From contig JAJOZX010012234.1 in NCBI GenBank assembly GCA_023014485.1, forward strand, positions 1 to 64,000: a stretch of 64,000 bases of DNA, read 5' to 3'. A program made the position numbers and the translations under genes. The DNA comes from Bathynomus jamesi. Its lineage: Eukaryota; Arthropoda; Malacostraca; Isopoda; Cirolanidae. Shown here piece after piece: positions 1-10,421 of the stretch; position 1 is the first letter of the stretch; every line of letters starts with the position of its first letter. The notes below the pieces were generated by a model. That model was not told the DNA's origin, did no database searches, and saw nothing but the letters and a program-made list of their open reading frames with translations.

Positions 1-3000
1 TAGTATAGCCTCAATATGGACAACTTCACGGTAAATATTGACCGTGTATTCCGTGTTGCGGGTCATAGTGCCATACCGTACACTCTTAACTTCAATTCTC
101 CAACTATTTACCGAAGGCATATAAACGTCGATCGTGGTTGCGGCTTTATAGCAGTACTCTTAGCACGTATGTTTACTGTACAAAATACACGGACTCAAAA
201 AATTTGGCTGCCTACGATCGTTGAGCGTGCCCGTAAACTAGCTGTAGACTGTGAACTTGAATTTGACTGTAATATGGGTCCTGAAGAGCTGAGAAAGGTA
301 GAACAGGAAATGAATGTGCGCATAGTATATTTGGTTTGGATGATCGCCGCCGGACTGTGTATGTTTTTAAAAGCTGTGTGAGAGATCGTACAAGGCCCCT
401 ACTTATTTTAGGATTGTCAGGGACAACGTATCTCCCCATCCGTAATATAAGGGGGCTTTACGCGAGTTATGACAAAAGTCGAAAATATGGGAGACATCAT
501 GATTTGTGTAAGGGGTGCCTCGAGTTTGCGGATGATATAGTGAGACATTGTAAAGAATGTCACATGGTATGTGAGCAGTGTAAAAGCACCAAATGTGAAA
601 GCCGTGTAGTTGAGAAGAGAGACTGTGATGTGTGTAGACGCACATTTTTCAATAATAGCTGCTTTGATCTCCATAAATCAATTGGTACGTGCAGGAAAAT
701 GAGAATCTGTGAATGTGGTATGTTTCACACAATGGATAATTGGGGAAAATTTAAGCACAAGTGCGACGTAATTCACTGTCCTACATGCCAGGAGGAATAT
801 AAGGCGGATGGAGTAAAGCATGTGTGTTATATGAAAGATGCTAAGCCTAAAAATAACCCTTGTATAACTGTGTACTACGATATAGAAACATATACGAACG
901 CTGAAACCAAAGAGGTAATTCCACATTTACTTGTGAGCCAGACCATCTGTGATGAGTGTATGGGTATCGAATGTGACGAGTGCCCCAAATGCGGTAAACG
1001 GACAAACGTTTTTAAAACGAATGTCAGCGATAGTCCTGTGAAACTATTTGTGTCCTATATTGTCAAGTTAGCCGACAAGTTCAAAAAAATGACTGTGTAT
1101 ATTCTCGCCCATAACGGGGCAAAGTTTGACACGCAGTTCCTTTATAAGGAGTTGCTTGAACACGAATCCTCTGAGATATTTACAGGTGATCCATTGAAAA
1201 GAGGCAACAAATTAATACAGATGCAGATAAGAGGCAATGTACAATTTAAAGATACTTTATTATTCACACCTTGTAAATTAGCAAAGCTACCCAAGGTGAT
1301 GGGAGTAGCAGCTGAAGTTTCCAAAGGATACTTCCCATACACTTTCCTCACCAGCGAGACTTTAAACTACGTAGGCCCACCACCCCCCAAACATTATTTT
1401 GACTGCATGGATGAACGTGAAGACTTTGATCGATACTACGACAGTTTTAATGAAAGTAACCCTTATAATATAGCTGATGAATGTGAGCGTTATTGCGTGA
1501 ATGATGTGCGCGTGCTTAGAGTATGTTTCCAGGCCTTTAGAAGTATGTACATAGCCCGTTTCAAATGCGATCCACTGCAAGTCGCAACCACCATCGCATC
1601 ATTATGTTTTACGGTGTTCAAGAATAACTTCATGCCTAAAGACACCTTAGCCATTATTCACCGAAACAACCCCCGCAGTTACGGACACAAGGCTATTTAC
1701 TGGCTCATACACCTGCAGCAACAAACAGGTGTATACATAAAGCACGCCCGCAACACGGGTGAAGTACCCATTAAGATTAATGGACGTGTTTTTTGGGTTG
1801 ATGGGTTAAGTGAAAACCGTGTCACTGGTGTGAAGACTGTGTACTTCCTTTAATGGTGCTGGTGGCATGGATGCCCCCGTCCTGAGTGCGGAGTCACCGG
1901 AGATATCAACGGTAGGTCTCCTGCCGACTGTCTTGCATCGACCCGCACCCGCGATCAACTTATAGGATCACAGTTCACTCACAAAGTCTTGTGGGAGCAT
2001 GAATATGATGCACGGATGGAGACAGACGATGTATACCGTGAGGAAATAAAAACGATCAAGCGTTCAATGGTGCTGGATCCTCTCAAATGTGGTGATAGCT
2101 TGTTTGGAGGACGTACAAATCCTTTCAGACTATACTTCCCACCTACGGAGGGCGTGAAGCTCCATTACTACGATTTCTGTTCTTTATACCCATACGTGAT
2201 GAAGAGCAATCCGTACCCCGTGGGCGCTCCTGAGAAACTGGTGGGGCCTAGCATACCATCCATCAATGAATTTTCAAAAAATTTGAATGATCATTACTTT
2301 GGGCTCTCTTTCGTAGACGTACTCCCCCCACGCAATTTATGGATGCCGATCTTACCTGTCGTTATCGACGACAAGCTCATGTTTCCCCTGTGCGTGAAGT
2401 GCGCGGAAGAGGATAACGGCGAATGTAACCATATACCCCACCAGCGTAAGATCAGAGGCGTATATACAAGTCCTGAGCTGGCCCTAGCCGTACGCCATGG
2501 TTATAGAATACTGAAGATACACGAGGTGTGGAGGTTTCAGAAGCTCCCCAACCTTTTCACACCATATATAAACGCCTTTTTGAAGGATAAGGTTGAAGCA
2601 TCAGGGTATCCGCGAGGAGTTGATACCGAAGATGAAAAGTCTGCCTATATTCAACGTTACCGCGACCGCGAAGGTATACAACTTGATCGTGTCCAAATTG
2701 TAAAGAATCCTGGCAAGCGCTTTAGTGCAAAATTGTGTCTAAACAGTCTATGGGGAAAATTTGCGCAGAATACCGGCAGAGGGAACATTCATTTGGCACA
2801 AAGTTATAGCGATGTCTGGGATTATGCCAATGCCCCCGATAAAGAGGTCATGGAGATCGTGAATGTAGGTAATACTTACGTAATAAAGTACAACAACACT
2901 GAATTTGCCACAGATACCTCAAGGGTTACAAACATACCTGTGGCGAGCTTCACAACAGCCTACGCCCGTATAAAACTTTGGGGTCTATTGCATTCTCTTG

Positions 3001-3446
3001 GGCGGAGAGTATTGTATGCCGATACAGATAGCGTGATATTCACAGAGAGGGAGGGTGATTACATGCCCGCTATTGGGGAGTTCCTCGGCGAGCTCACTGA
3101 TGAGATCAAGGATGAGTATGGGGACGACGCATACGCCGACTCTTTTATCTCAACAGGACCTAAGACTTATGGGGTACGGGTCAGGGTAGGGGATGAAATG
3201 AAATATATCGTGAAGGCAAAGGGTATTACGCTCAACCATGCGAATCGGGAGGTTGTTAACTTTGAGTCGTTGAAGGATCTAGTATGTTTGGAACCTCACC
3301 AACTAATTGTAGGCACCCACAATTTTCGGGCGCAGAAGCTGGGAGGCGTGAAGGAACTTAGGGGTACGATGGTGTGCCGTAACACCTATAGGAAACGTTA
3401 CCAGTTACCTGGCACCTATGATACCGTACCCTTTGGATACCAATGA
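1..3446 (+). pseudogene. polB: Maverick/Polinton-like family-B DNA polymerase, broken, 5' end outside window
   Basis: Protein-primed type DNA polymerase that would replicate a Maverick/Polinton or adintovirus-like element. The N-terminal part (16-381) runs into the main frame at 336-3446. Cys-rich zinc-ribbon-like pairs lie at about 500-830. Exonuclease motifs are YDIET (about 875-890), AHNGAKFD (about 1107-1131) and YCVND (about 1492). Polymerase motif A is DFCSLYPYV (about 2169), motif B is KLCLNSLWG (about 2730) and motif C is YADTDS (about 3015). Two breaks are visible: a frameshift where the frame starting at 16 overlaps the one starting at 336, and a single in-frame TAA at 1851-1853, after which the same frame stays open to 3446. 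All catalytic motifs remain, so inactivation looks recent. No integrase, ATPase or capsid gene is in view. The family is secure; which element lineage it belongs to is inferred. Confidence 0.88.
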
Positions 3447-3734
3447 TGCTTCTAACTCACACGTCTTGTATATAATCGTATCTATTTGTAAATATATATA
3501 TATATATGTATATATATACTTGAATATCTCGAATCGTATTTGTAAATATATGAATATCTCAATAAATCAAATAGCGTTTCACTTTCTCCTTTGTGTGTGT
3601 GTGTGTGTGTAGGTGAAAGTTCTAAGCTCCGCCCACTGCGTGAGTCATGCTACTATCTGGGAGTCCCTGCGTGGTCAGTCGACCGCAGTAAGCCCGAGAG
3701 ATCAGACGTGTATTCAGATCAGACGTATATTGAA
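3447..3734. other. Spacer with (TA)n and (GT)n after the polymerase
   Basis: Short AT-rich spacer holding TA tracts near 3495-3520 and a (GT)n run at about 3592-3610. The sequence after the GT run is richer in GC and leads into the next ORF. No gene recognised. Confidence 0.5.
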
Positions 3735-4325
3735 ATGGCTACCTTTAATATTGCTTGCACAACGTTTATGAAATGGTATTCAGTAAAGTGTGAGGATGTG
3801 GTGGATACCGAAAAACTTCCTATTCCCCCCTCCTATGCCTCTTTTAAAGCCACATTGGATTGTGCGAAGTTCCAAGATGTACAAATACTCTACGGATGTT
3901 CTGGTGAGACTGTTGAAGGCTTTCGTTGCACAGACGATGTGCTGAAGTATGCTGCAGGGCTAAACTTTATAAAGTCTCACATACACCGTGAAGTAAAAGA
4001 AACAACGCGTGCAGAAGAGAAGCAGCAGGTATGGATAATGAGCCTTGTGGATGGGTGGTGTGACAAGCGGTATTACGTCATGCTACACCATGTCGATTAC
4101 TCATACCCTACGTCTGAAAATGTGAATCTCGTGATCATGGACAATCTTAGGTGTTTTTATCACTATATTAACGTATATCATGATGAGGTTCATAGTGAGG
4201 TTGTGGCTAGTGCCATGCGTGAGTTTTTAACAGATTTTAGAGACGAGTATCGTTTGATGGGTAGAAAGGAAAAATATGAGCATATGTTCCTCTCAAATAG
4301 TGCGCCGGAGTGTGGAGATGATTAG
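3735..4325 (+). CDS. Unknown protein of the Maverick-like element (196 aa)
   Basis: Not recognised. The start chosen is the ATG at 3735 (MATFNIACTTFMKW); the frame is open further upstream, but only through low-complexity GT repeat. The product is a soluble-looking alpha/beta protein with many aromatic residues and several Cys, and has no signal peptide or membrane segment. It lies in the same direction as the polymerase, and its base composition is like the polymerase and unlike the surrounding AT-rich repeats, which argues that it belongs to the same element. The frame is intact. It does not look like the usual Maverick integrase, ATPase, protease or capsid proteins, but that is only a motif-level judgement. 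Confidence 0.6.
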   Translation: MATFNIACTTFMKWYSVKCEDVVDTEKLPIPPSYASFKATLDCAKFQDVQILYGCSGETVEGFRCTDDVLKYAAGLNFIKSHIHREVKETTRAEEKQQVWIMSLVDGWCDKRYYVMLHHVDYSYPTSENVNLVIMDNLRCFYHYINVYHDEVHSEVVASAMREFLTDFRDEYRLMGRKEKYEHMFLSNSAPECGDD

Positions 4326-4344
4326 CGCCTAGTTCTTATCCAAA

Positions 4345-4479
4345 GTGCGTAGGCTGGTAGTGACGAAACGGAAAAACAAATATGTGCAACAATTCGAGTC
4401 GTACGAACATGCCCATTCACGTATCATCGAGTCAGCCGCCCGTCGAACCGTTCCTGCCTGTGCCTCACACGGCTCATAG
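4345..4479 (+). CDS. Possible small basic ORF (about 44 aa)
   Basis: This is a short open frame between two larger ORFs on the same strand. It reads VRRLVVTKRKNKYVQQFESY and onward, ending at TAG 4477-4479, with no ATG start (GTG at 4345). It is Lys/Arg rich. It may be a decayed exon or a chance frame. It is listed because it fills an otherwise empty interval in a compact gene block. Confidence 0.2.
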   Translation: MRRLVVTKRKNKYVQQFESYEHAHSRIIESAARRTVPACASHGS

Positions 4480-4524
4480 TTATCTCAGAGCTTGAACCGA
4501 GTAGACGTGCGCTCCTCGAATACG

Positions 4525-5238
4525 ATGGAACTTCCTTTGAGCAGCATTCTCAACGCCTCGTACGATGTGTCCGTGACGAAATCGTTGCGCGTGTTCAGGC
4601 GTAATTCCGGTACCATTAGCTATGTACTGGAAACGGAATGTAGACCGACAAACAAACGGGTTTATTTAAGTATCGAGGAGATGAATAGAATCTTTGTGAT
4701 AGTTGATAAGTGGTGTGAAGATCGTTATAAAATACCTGCTAACGTAGGTACAAGAAGAGAGCAGATTAGTGACGCGCCCTCATACGCCGTTGTATGTACG
4801 TTGTGTATAAATAACGATCGGCCGTGCATTGATATAAGGCTGATGTGGAAGAATGCTTCTGATAATAACGCTCTTATTCCTACGCGAAACCGTTTCATCC
4901 TCGACAGAATGTTTGAAATCGTCGGATTCCGTAAACTGAAACCTATATTAGACGCGCGTGTTACGGATATGCTTTATTTTGATACAGTTCTTGAATACGC
5001 ATACACTGCTCTGCTCGATGGGTTTACCGAGTGTAGGACTGGTGAGAATGGTCTAGTGCTGGATGTTTATTTAAAAAGTTTAGACTCTTTGAAATACCAT
5101 GAACTTTGGTACAAAGCAATTGATCGGTACAAGGCTGAGCTCACCTACACCGTTCACCCTGAAGAACTATTTCTTTATATAACGCGCAGTTGCCGTAACG
5201 ATTTAGAAGATTATTTCAATTGCCGTTATGTTGAGTGA
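4525..5238 (+). CDS. Unknown protein of the Maverick-like element (237 aa)
   Basis: Not recognised. The ATG at 4525 (MELPLSSILNASYDV) is preferred; the frame is open a little further upstream, without an ATG. The protein is mixed alpha/beta with no obvious membrane segment or zinc cluster, and ends NCRYVE at the stop at 5236-5238. Its last 11 bases overlap the start of the next ORF, an ATG at 5228 in another frame. Such overlap is usual in viruses and Maverick-like elements and unusual in animal genes, so the block looks like a compact viral-style gene cluster. Confidence 0.6.
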   Translation: MELPLSSILNASYDVSVTKSLRVFRRNSGTISYVLETECRPTNKRVYLSIEEMNRIFVIVDKWCEDRYKIPANVGTRREQISDAPSYAVVCTLCINNDRPCIDIRLMWKNASDNNALIPTRNRFILDRMFEIVGFRKLKPILDARVTDMLYFDTVLEYAYTALLDGFTECRTGENGLVLDVYLKSLDSLKYHELWYKAIDRYKAELTYTVHPEELFLYITRSCRNDLEDYFNCRYVE

Positions 5239-5575
5239 AGAGTTCACGATTGAAAAGCTCGAGTCGGTAGAAATAAACCCTCGATTGGAAAAGCATTCTT
5301 ATAAACTTGTGTTTAATAATGTAGCTAACGATGAACTCTTTGTGCGTGCTTTTGATTGTATTCTAGACGTATTTAAAGATGACTTGCCAACCGGTTGTAA
5401 AGTGGGGACAAAAATAGTACTGAACGATATGAAAGCCATTCATATCGAATACAGGTTTCCCTATACTTTAAGCGGTGAAATATTATTAAGCCGCATAGAC
5501 TGCGTAATGCAGAGCAATAATGATGTAATTGTAAACTCGATTAAGACCGATTTTAGTATTTTGAAAAAAAAGTGA
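5228..5575 (+). CDS. Unknown protein, probably 3'-truncated (115 aa)
   Basis: Starts with ATG at 5228 inside the end of the preceding ORF. It contains a segment CVMQSNNDVIVNSIKTDF that resembles in pattern the stretch that precedes the Cys-rich region of Maverick-type polymerases. The first residues in this window (NMDNFTVNIDRVF) look loosely alike. It may therefore be the N-terminal part of a polymerase-type or neighbouring Maverick gene. It ends in a run of lysines exactly where the AT microsatellite begins at 5577, so the natural end has probably been lost. The similarity is by eye and weak. Confidence 0.5.
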   Translation: MLSEEFTIEKLESVEINPRLEKHSYKLVFNNVANDELFVRAFDCILDVFKDDLPTGCKVGTKIVLNDMKAIHIEYRFPYTLSGEILLSRIDCVMQSNNDVIVNSIKTDFSILKKK

Positions 5576-5576
5576 A

Positions 5577-6055
5577 TTGTATATATATATTTTGATTATA
5601 CGCATATTTCTATTGATTTGTGTTTATATATATATATATATATTTTGCTTGATATTTCTCCTGTACTGTTATGTACATATTGAAGTGTATATGAAATGTA
5701 TATTTTATTTATATATCACCATAATTGTGTGTGTGTGTGTATATTTCTCCTGTTATGTACATATTGAAATGTATATGAAATGTATATGAAATGTATATTT
5801 ATTTATATATAATTATGTGTATATATTTCTGTTATACATATTCCTCAAATGTATATGAAATGTATATTTTATTTTATATATATATATATATATATATCCA
5901 TAATTGTGTGTATATATTTCTGTTATACGCATATTCCTCAAATGTATATGAAATGTATATTTTATTTTATATATATATATATCCATAATTGTGTGTATAT
6001 ATTTCTGTTATACGCATATTCCTCAAATGTATATTTATTTTCTATATATTTATAA
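5577..6055. repeat. AT-rich minisatellite, about 85-100-bp period
   Basis: Roughly five copies of a unit built from a (TA)n tract, an ATTGTGTGT piece, then TTTCTGTTATACGCATATTC and ATGTATATGAAATGTATATT. Units begin near 5640, 5740, 5820, 5910 and 5998. Copies differ mainly in TA-tract length. Hydrophobic Tyr/Ile-rich open frames across it are by-products of TA translation. Confidence 0.75.
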
Positions 6056-6079
6056 TAAAAAGAATGATGCAATGTTGTT

Positions 6080-6625
6080 TATTGTTATGCCTTCTACTAC
6101 CGGTATTCTGTATACAACAGGTATCTGGCAATATTTAAGCCTTCTAAGCCAACTGGCTGATTAGGAGTCTATAATAGTGTATACAATGGTATCTGGCAAC
6201 TCTGTCTTCGGAATACATGGAGCTATCTGGCAACTCAGCCAACTGGCTGATTAGGCGTATATAATAATAATGTATGCAATAATACTGCTAAAAAGAGGTA
6301 TCTGACAACCAGCCAACTGGCTGATTAGGAGTCTATAATAGTGTATACAATGGAATACATGGCGCTATCTGGCAACTCAGCCAACTGGCTGATTAGGTCT
6401 ATAATAATAATGTATGCAATAATACTGCTAAAAAGAGGTATCTGACAACCAGCCAACTGGCTGATTAGGAGTCTATAATAATAATGTATGCAATAATACT
6501 GCTAAAAAGAGGTATCTGACAACCAGCCAACTGGCTGACTAGGAGTCTATAATAATGTATACAATGGTATCGCGGTATCTGGCAACTCAAGCCATTTACG
6601 CCAACTGGCTGATTAGGAGTCTATA
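6080..6625. repeat. Minisatellite with CAGCCAACTGGCTG dyads, about 70-75-bp period
   Basis: At least seven copies of the core GCCAACTGGCTGATTAGG occur near 6148, 6236, 6311, 6379, 6452, 6526 and 6601. They are joined by AGTCTATAATAATAATGTAT and GGTATCTGGCAAC blocks. The core is a short dyad (CAGCC-AACT-GGCTG). Spacing varies because the linker is present in longer and shorter forms. A further GCCAGCCCGGCTGG dyad follows at about 6632. Confidence 0.8.
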
Positions 6626-7100
6626 AAACAACGCCAGCCCGGCTGGAAGTCTTAATGTGCAGCCATGATTGTTTTGTTACTACTTCTTTCACCACCTTTC
6701 TCTACAAAAAAAAAAAAAAAAAATGGTGTCAATAATCCAGCAGGGTTGAAAGCACCTTAAACAGAAAAAACAAACAAACAATGTGCACTTGGCTCCTGCC
6801 AGGTGAACACCTCTCCTCCTTTCTCTCCTCCTCCTCCTCCTTTCTCTTGGGGGATAACGCCGCCTCCAAGTTTTCCCCCACCCCCCTTTACAACATCCCC
6901 CTTTGCAACAACCCCCTTTGCAACAACCCCCTTTGCAACATCCCCCTTTGCAACAACCCCCTCCCCCCTTTGCAACATTACATAATAACCTGCAACATTC
7001 CTGCACTCTCCCCTTTTGCGGCTATACTACTGTCCTGTATAGAATTTCATGGTCTATCTCGTGGTGAAGTTGGATTTTTGCTAACTATAATCATTATTTT
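6626..7100. repeat. Polypyrimidine tract and 16-bp tandem repeat
   Basis: Holds a poly-A run near 6707-6722 and a long C/T-rich strand at about 6803-6862. It also has about five units of CCCCCTTTGCAACAAC (period 16) at about 6893-6976. Six-frame translation gives Cys/Gly- or Pro-rich ORFs here, which are repeat artefacts. No gene is supported. Confidence 0.75.
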
Positions 7101-7104
7101 GTAA

Positions 7105-7945
7105 TTCGCTGTTATACAAACACGGGTAGAAAAACTTTCTGTTTCTATACAATTACCTAATTGAGTCCATGATTATGCGAAATGTGCCCTCCTTCATTAT
7201 CAATGCACACTTGCAACCTTGACTTCTCCCTTATCGACGGCAGTACCGCATCAAGGATTTTTTTCTTGGTAATAAGCAGCAGTGATTTTGGCATTTTGAT
7301 CAACAAAAACAATCTCTGACTTCCCTAACTTTGAAATAAAAATGGAAACCATGACTTTTTGAGAAAAATGCGGACGTTCCCTGCAAAGTCGATCTAGACT
7401 GATAGATTTTTTGTCCTGTCTTCCATAAACTCGGTCATTTTGCGTGTTTATTGTTGAAGCAACCGTAAAGGTCTTCTCGTCACTGAACCATATTTTCGAC
7501 ACTTCTCTGTCTGAGAATCGATCTAACAGAGCACGACATTTTTCAACTCTTGCTTGCTTATTTGATTCAGAGAGCTTATGAACTTCGATTTTTTTAAAAC
7601 ATTTAAGACCTAGATCATCTTTTACTATACGACGAACTCTAGACCGAGAAATACCAGTAGTTTTTTAAATTTCTCTAACGGACTTGTGGGTGTCGGGCCG
7701 TTCTTCTTGACTGCATATCATGGATGAAAGTGTCAATATTTTCCTCAGTACGTGATGTTTTTGGCCTTCCACTGCCTTCTTTTCGTTTGGTCGGCCCTGT
7801 GATATCGATTTTCTTTGAGATATTGAAGTCCAGGTATCGTCCATCGTTTATTTGGAAACTCTTTCTTCATTCGTTTTGCACCCCAGTGTTTCTTCTTACG
7901 CAGGTTCAATATCAATGCTTCATCTTCCAAAGAGTATTTCATTAT
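7105..7945 (-). pseudogene. Tc1/mariner-type transposase remnant
   Basis: Reads on the minus strand. The helix-turn-helix end is at 7942-7745, including LRKKKHWGAKRMKKEFPNK. The DDE-domain piece is at 7502-7251: SDEKTFTVASTINTQNDRVYG, then KVMVS, then SKLGKSEIVFVDQNAKITA. The first catalytic Asp context (SDEKTF) is visible; the second and third are not. Several frameshifts and stops lie between the two open segments. The same family appears, better preserved, at 22720-24264. Terminal inverted repeats could not be found here. Confidence 0.7.
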
Positions 7946-7979
7946 GTTATAACTTGTTCACCAACTATAGCAGAATGAT

Positions 7980-8280
7980 GGTCTGAAATGAAAAAGGAAA
8001 TAAATTAATTATTTTGGGTAAAAATTAGGAAAATTAATTATTTATGGAGAAATTGACTGTCATCTGAAAGTATCAGTTGCTGACTTTGACCGCCTATCAA
8101 TTGAGCACCATATTCTGATACCTCTCTTCAGTTGTGAGCCTGTGCCTCTACTCCTGGGGCGTTGAATCTAGATTCAAAGCTAGCATTTCAAAGAGTAAAA
8201 GTATGGGTACAACATACGGCCTCAGCAGTAAGATCAAAATACAGGGTGAGCCACAATATTTTTTCAAAAGTTGGGTAATA
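7980..8280. other. Unassigned AT-rich sequence
   Basis: No coding signal. Near 8244-8303 a short piece begins CAGGGTGAGCCAC and ends GGTCCACCCTATA beside a TA tract; it may be a residual transposon end. Nothing else recognised. Confidence 0.35.
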
Positions 8281-8298
8281 GTTTTCTTTGGTCCACCC

Positions 8299-8329
<31 letters not shown>

Positions 8330-8574
8330 TATATATAATTGTGTAGTGTGCAAAATACGTGTATGTGTAGGGAAGAATAGAGGGAGAAGCGTGTGTTTGA
8401 GAGCATGCTGCACTACTCACAGGGTAGATGAGACGCGGAAAAAGATCACCTAAGGAGAACAGTGACAGGAGAAATGGGAGTTCCACCATTCCCTGTTTCT
8501 TGTCTAACCCCTGGCGTACTTCTCTGGTCGATTGGTGTCTACAACCTCCTCATATATATATATATATATATATA

Positions 8575-8625
<51 letters not shown>

Positions 8626-8865
8626 TCGCTATACCGACTTAATTGGGCGGTAGATCGGAAGCGACGATTCAACGGAAACTCGGGTCATATGGCTAGCATG
8701 CGTTAGGAATAACATCGTAAAACTATTACAGACATAAATTTATGCACTAGTCTTTTTAAAATTTTTATGAAAAAATACATGTGGACGCCAAACATGGACG
8801 CCTTGTGTTGTTGTTCCGACCGACCGACCAATAAGCGTCTGTTGTCTTTAACGTCATAAGAATAA
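8281..8865. repeat. (TA)n and (GA)n microsatellites with unassigned sequence
   Basis: TA tracts lie at 8300-8337 and about 8551-8580, the second followed by a (GA)n run to 8619. The 8340-8550 and 8620-8865 stretches contain no recognisable gene or element. Confidence 0.7.
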
Positions 8866-9225
8866 TTTGGATCTTTTCCTTTAGGGCACCCCCAATTTCT
8901 TCTTTTCAGTTAGTAACAATTTTGATCAAATTAAAACTAACTAAAATATCACGACTTTAACGTAACCAATCGTCAAGGGCGTACAGTTGACCTAACCGGG
9001 CATTCACGTCTCATTCTAAAGTTGTAGGGTGGGATACTTTTGCTACCTGCACGAAGGGCGGGTTCTCTGCTAGAATATTTTAGGATCCTTTCCTTTTCCT
9101 TTCTTTGACGATTGCTTCGGTTAAGTCGTGATATTTGCATTAGTTATAATTTTGTCAAAACTGTTACTAACTGAAAAGAAGAAATTGGGGGTGTCACAAA
9201 GGAAACGATCCAATAATTTTTTCTG
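8866..9225. repeat. Fold-back (inverted-repeat) element with GTCAAGGGCGTACAG core
   Basis: The left arm, about 8866-8960, runs from TTTGGATCTTTTCCTTTAGG through CCCCCAATTTCTTCTTTTCA. The right arm at about 9100-9225 repeats it in reverse complement (GAAAAGAAGAAATTGGGGGT). Between them lies TAACCAATCGTCAAGGGCG followed by TACAGTTGACCTAACC. The same core recurs inside a different fold-back at 53764-54412. Non-coding. Confidence 0.65.
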
Positions 9226-9420
9226 ATTGTTTTTTAAGACTCAAACGTGACAATGACGTTGCCTCATACAGATATTTTGCTGTCCCGCACATTATAATGT
9301 TTCAGATAAAGAAAGACGGTGTAAAGAAAAGTTAGTGTATTGGACGGTTGGTCAAGCGGAACTTTTCATATATATATATATATATGAATAAAACCACGAA
9401 GGAAAGGAAACACAAAATGG

Positions 9421-9453
9421 TGCTCAAGCGCTTTCGTCTAATGACATCCTCAG
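9421..9453 (-). ncRNA. Hammerhead-ribozyme-like core in PLE terminus
   Basis: On the minus strand: CTGAGGA, then hairpin T-GTC-ATTA-GAC, then GAAAGCGCTTGAGCA. This is the CUGANGA, stem II, GAAA order of a hammerhead core. PLEs are known to carry hammerhead motifs near their ends. I could not place the NUH cleavage site or a convincing stem III, although AAGCGCTT is self-complementary and could pair between two copies. Confidence 0.5.
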
Positions 9454-9551
9454 GAACACTGAAGTATATAAAAGGGTGACAGCCTATATATAGGTTACAG
9501 AAAGAAAAAAGAAAAAAGAAAAATAAATAATATATATATATATATATTATA

Positions 9552-9673
9552 TAAGCAAACAACCACAAGGAAAAGGAAACACAAAGTCCGAGCGCTTTCG
9601 TGATATATTCATGTGAATATATCACGAAAGCGCTCGGACTTTGTGTTTCCTTTTCCTTGTGGTTGTTTGCTTA
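9552..9673. repeat. Near-perfect 122-bp palindrome of a PLE terminus
   Basis: TAAGCAAACAACCACAAGG at the left is mirrored by CCTTGTGGTTGTTTGCTTA at the right, with two central bases (9612-9613). The arms carry the CGAAAGCGCTCGGA segment of the second PLE end type seen also at 16424-16603. Such a sequence can extrude as a cruciform. Confidence 0.9.
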
Positions 9674-9703
9674 TTAATAAGGTCACGTGTTATTTTGTGA
9701 TTC

Positions 9704-9708
<5 letters not shown>

Positions 9709-9758
<50 letters not shown>

Positions 9759-9762
9759 ATGC
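9709..9762. repeat. (TA)n microsatellite
   Basis: TA tract bordering the left arm of PLE-A. A much longer tract borders the right arm at about 11012-11085. Confidence 0.9.
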
Positions 9763-9987
9763 AATAAACGGAGAAGTAAAAATAAAAATTAAAAATTAAA
9801 GGATTAACAGAGAGGCATACAGATTTGTAAGGAAAAATATCGATTTTTAGCACAAGATCAAATGAATTATAAAATACAAATTTATACTGGAAATCTGCCC
9901 GGGTTTTAACACTCTGCCTTTTTTGGTTACGTTTCGATGTATATAAAATAAAATGAAAATTAAAAGTTAATAAAGTAGCATACAAGT

Positions 9988-10416
9988 TTACCAAAGATTT
10001 AGCGTTCTACCCTTCTTATCTAAATCTGTTTTGAAGGAATTCAAAACAACAGGATCGAGTTGAAAAAGACCTTTGCTTATGTTGAAGTTATTTGAAAGTT
10101 GGATAATGGCAGACTCAAGAATATTTCTATTAACAATGTTGCTAGAGTGGAATAAAACTGAAGCATTATTCCAATCAATACAGTGGGATAACTCTGACAA
10201 ATGGACAAAAAGGGCACTGGACAACTGTCCTGTTCTAACGGAATATTGATGCTGTTTTATACGTGTGTGCAAATCCTTTCCCGTCTGACCTATGTAAAAG
10301 GAATCACATTGTTTACACCCAATTTTATAGATAATGCCTGAATTATTGGTAGGGCTATTTTTTACTATGATATTTTTCACAATATTGTTATATGAAAATA
10401 CTACATTAATATCCAA
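9988..10416 (-). pseudogene. PLE GIY-YIG endonuclease domain, truncated copy
   Basis: A 142-residue open frame on the minus strand with GIIYKIGCKQCDSFYIGQTG (GIY and YIG elements), the following Arg (HTRIKQHQ) and a Glu in NILESAIIQ. These are the conserved elements of the GIY-YIG nuclease used by EN+ Penelope-like elements to cut target DNA. The reverse transcriptase that should precede it is missing, because the copy is cut at the palindrome centre. The frame ends DKKGRTLNLW followed by a stop, like the plus-strand copy. Confidence 0.85.
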
Positions 10417-10421
10417 AAGTT

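Noticed and set aside
5577..6055. Hydrophobic Tyr/Ile-rich ORFs resembling membrane proteins
   Set aside because: They are translations of TA and TG repeats in a minisatellite and shift frame with tract length.
5577..6625. Possible CRISPR array
   Set aside because: The repeats are minisatellites with variable, related linkers, not unique spacers, and the window is eukaryotic with no cas genes.
6689..7006. Cys/Gly-rich and Pro-rich open frames on both strands
   Set aside because: They translate a 16-bp tandem repeat and a polypyrimidine tract. Periodic residues arise from the repeat, and there is no start context or domain.
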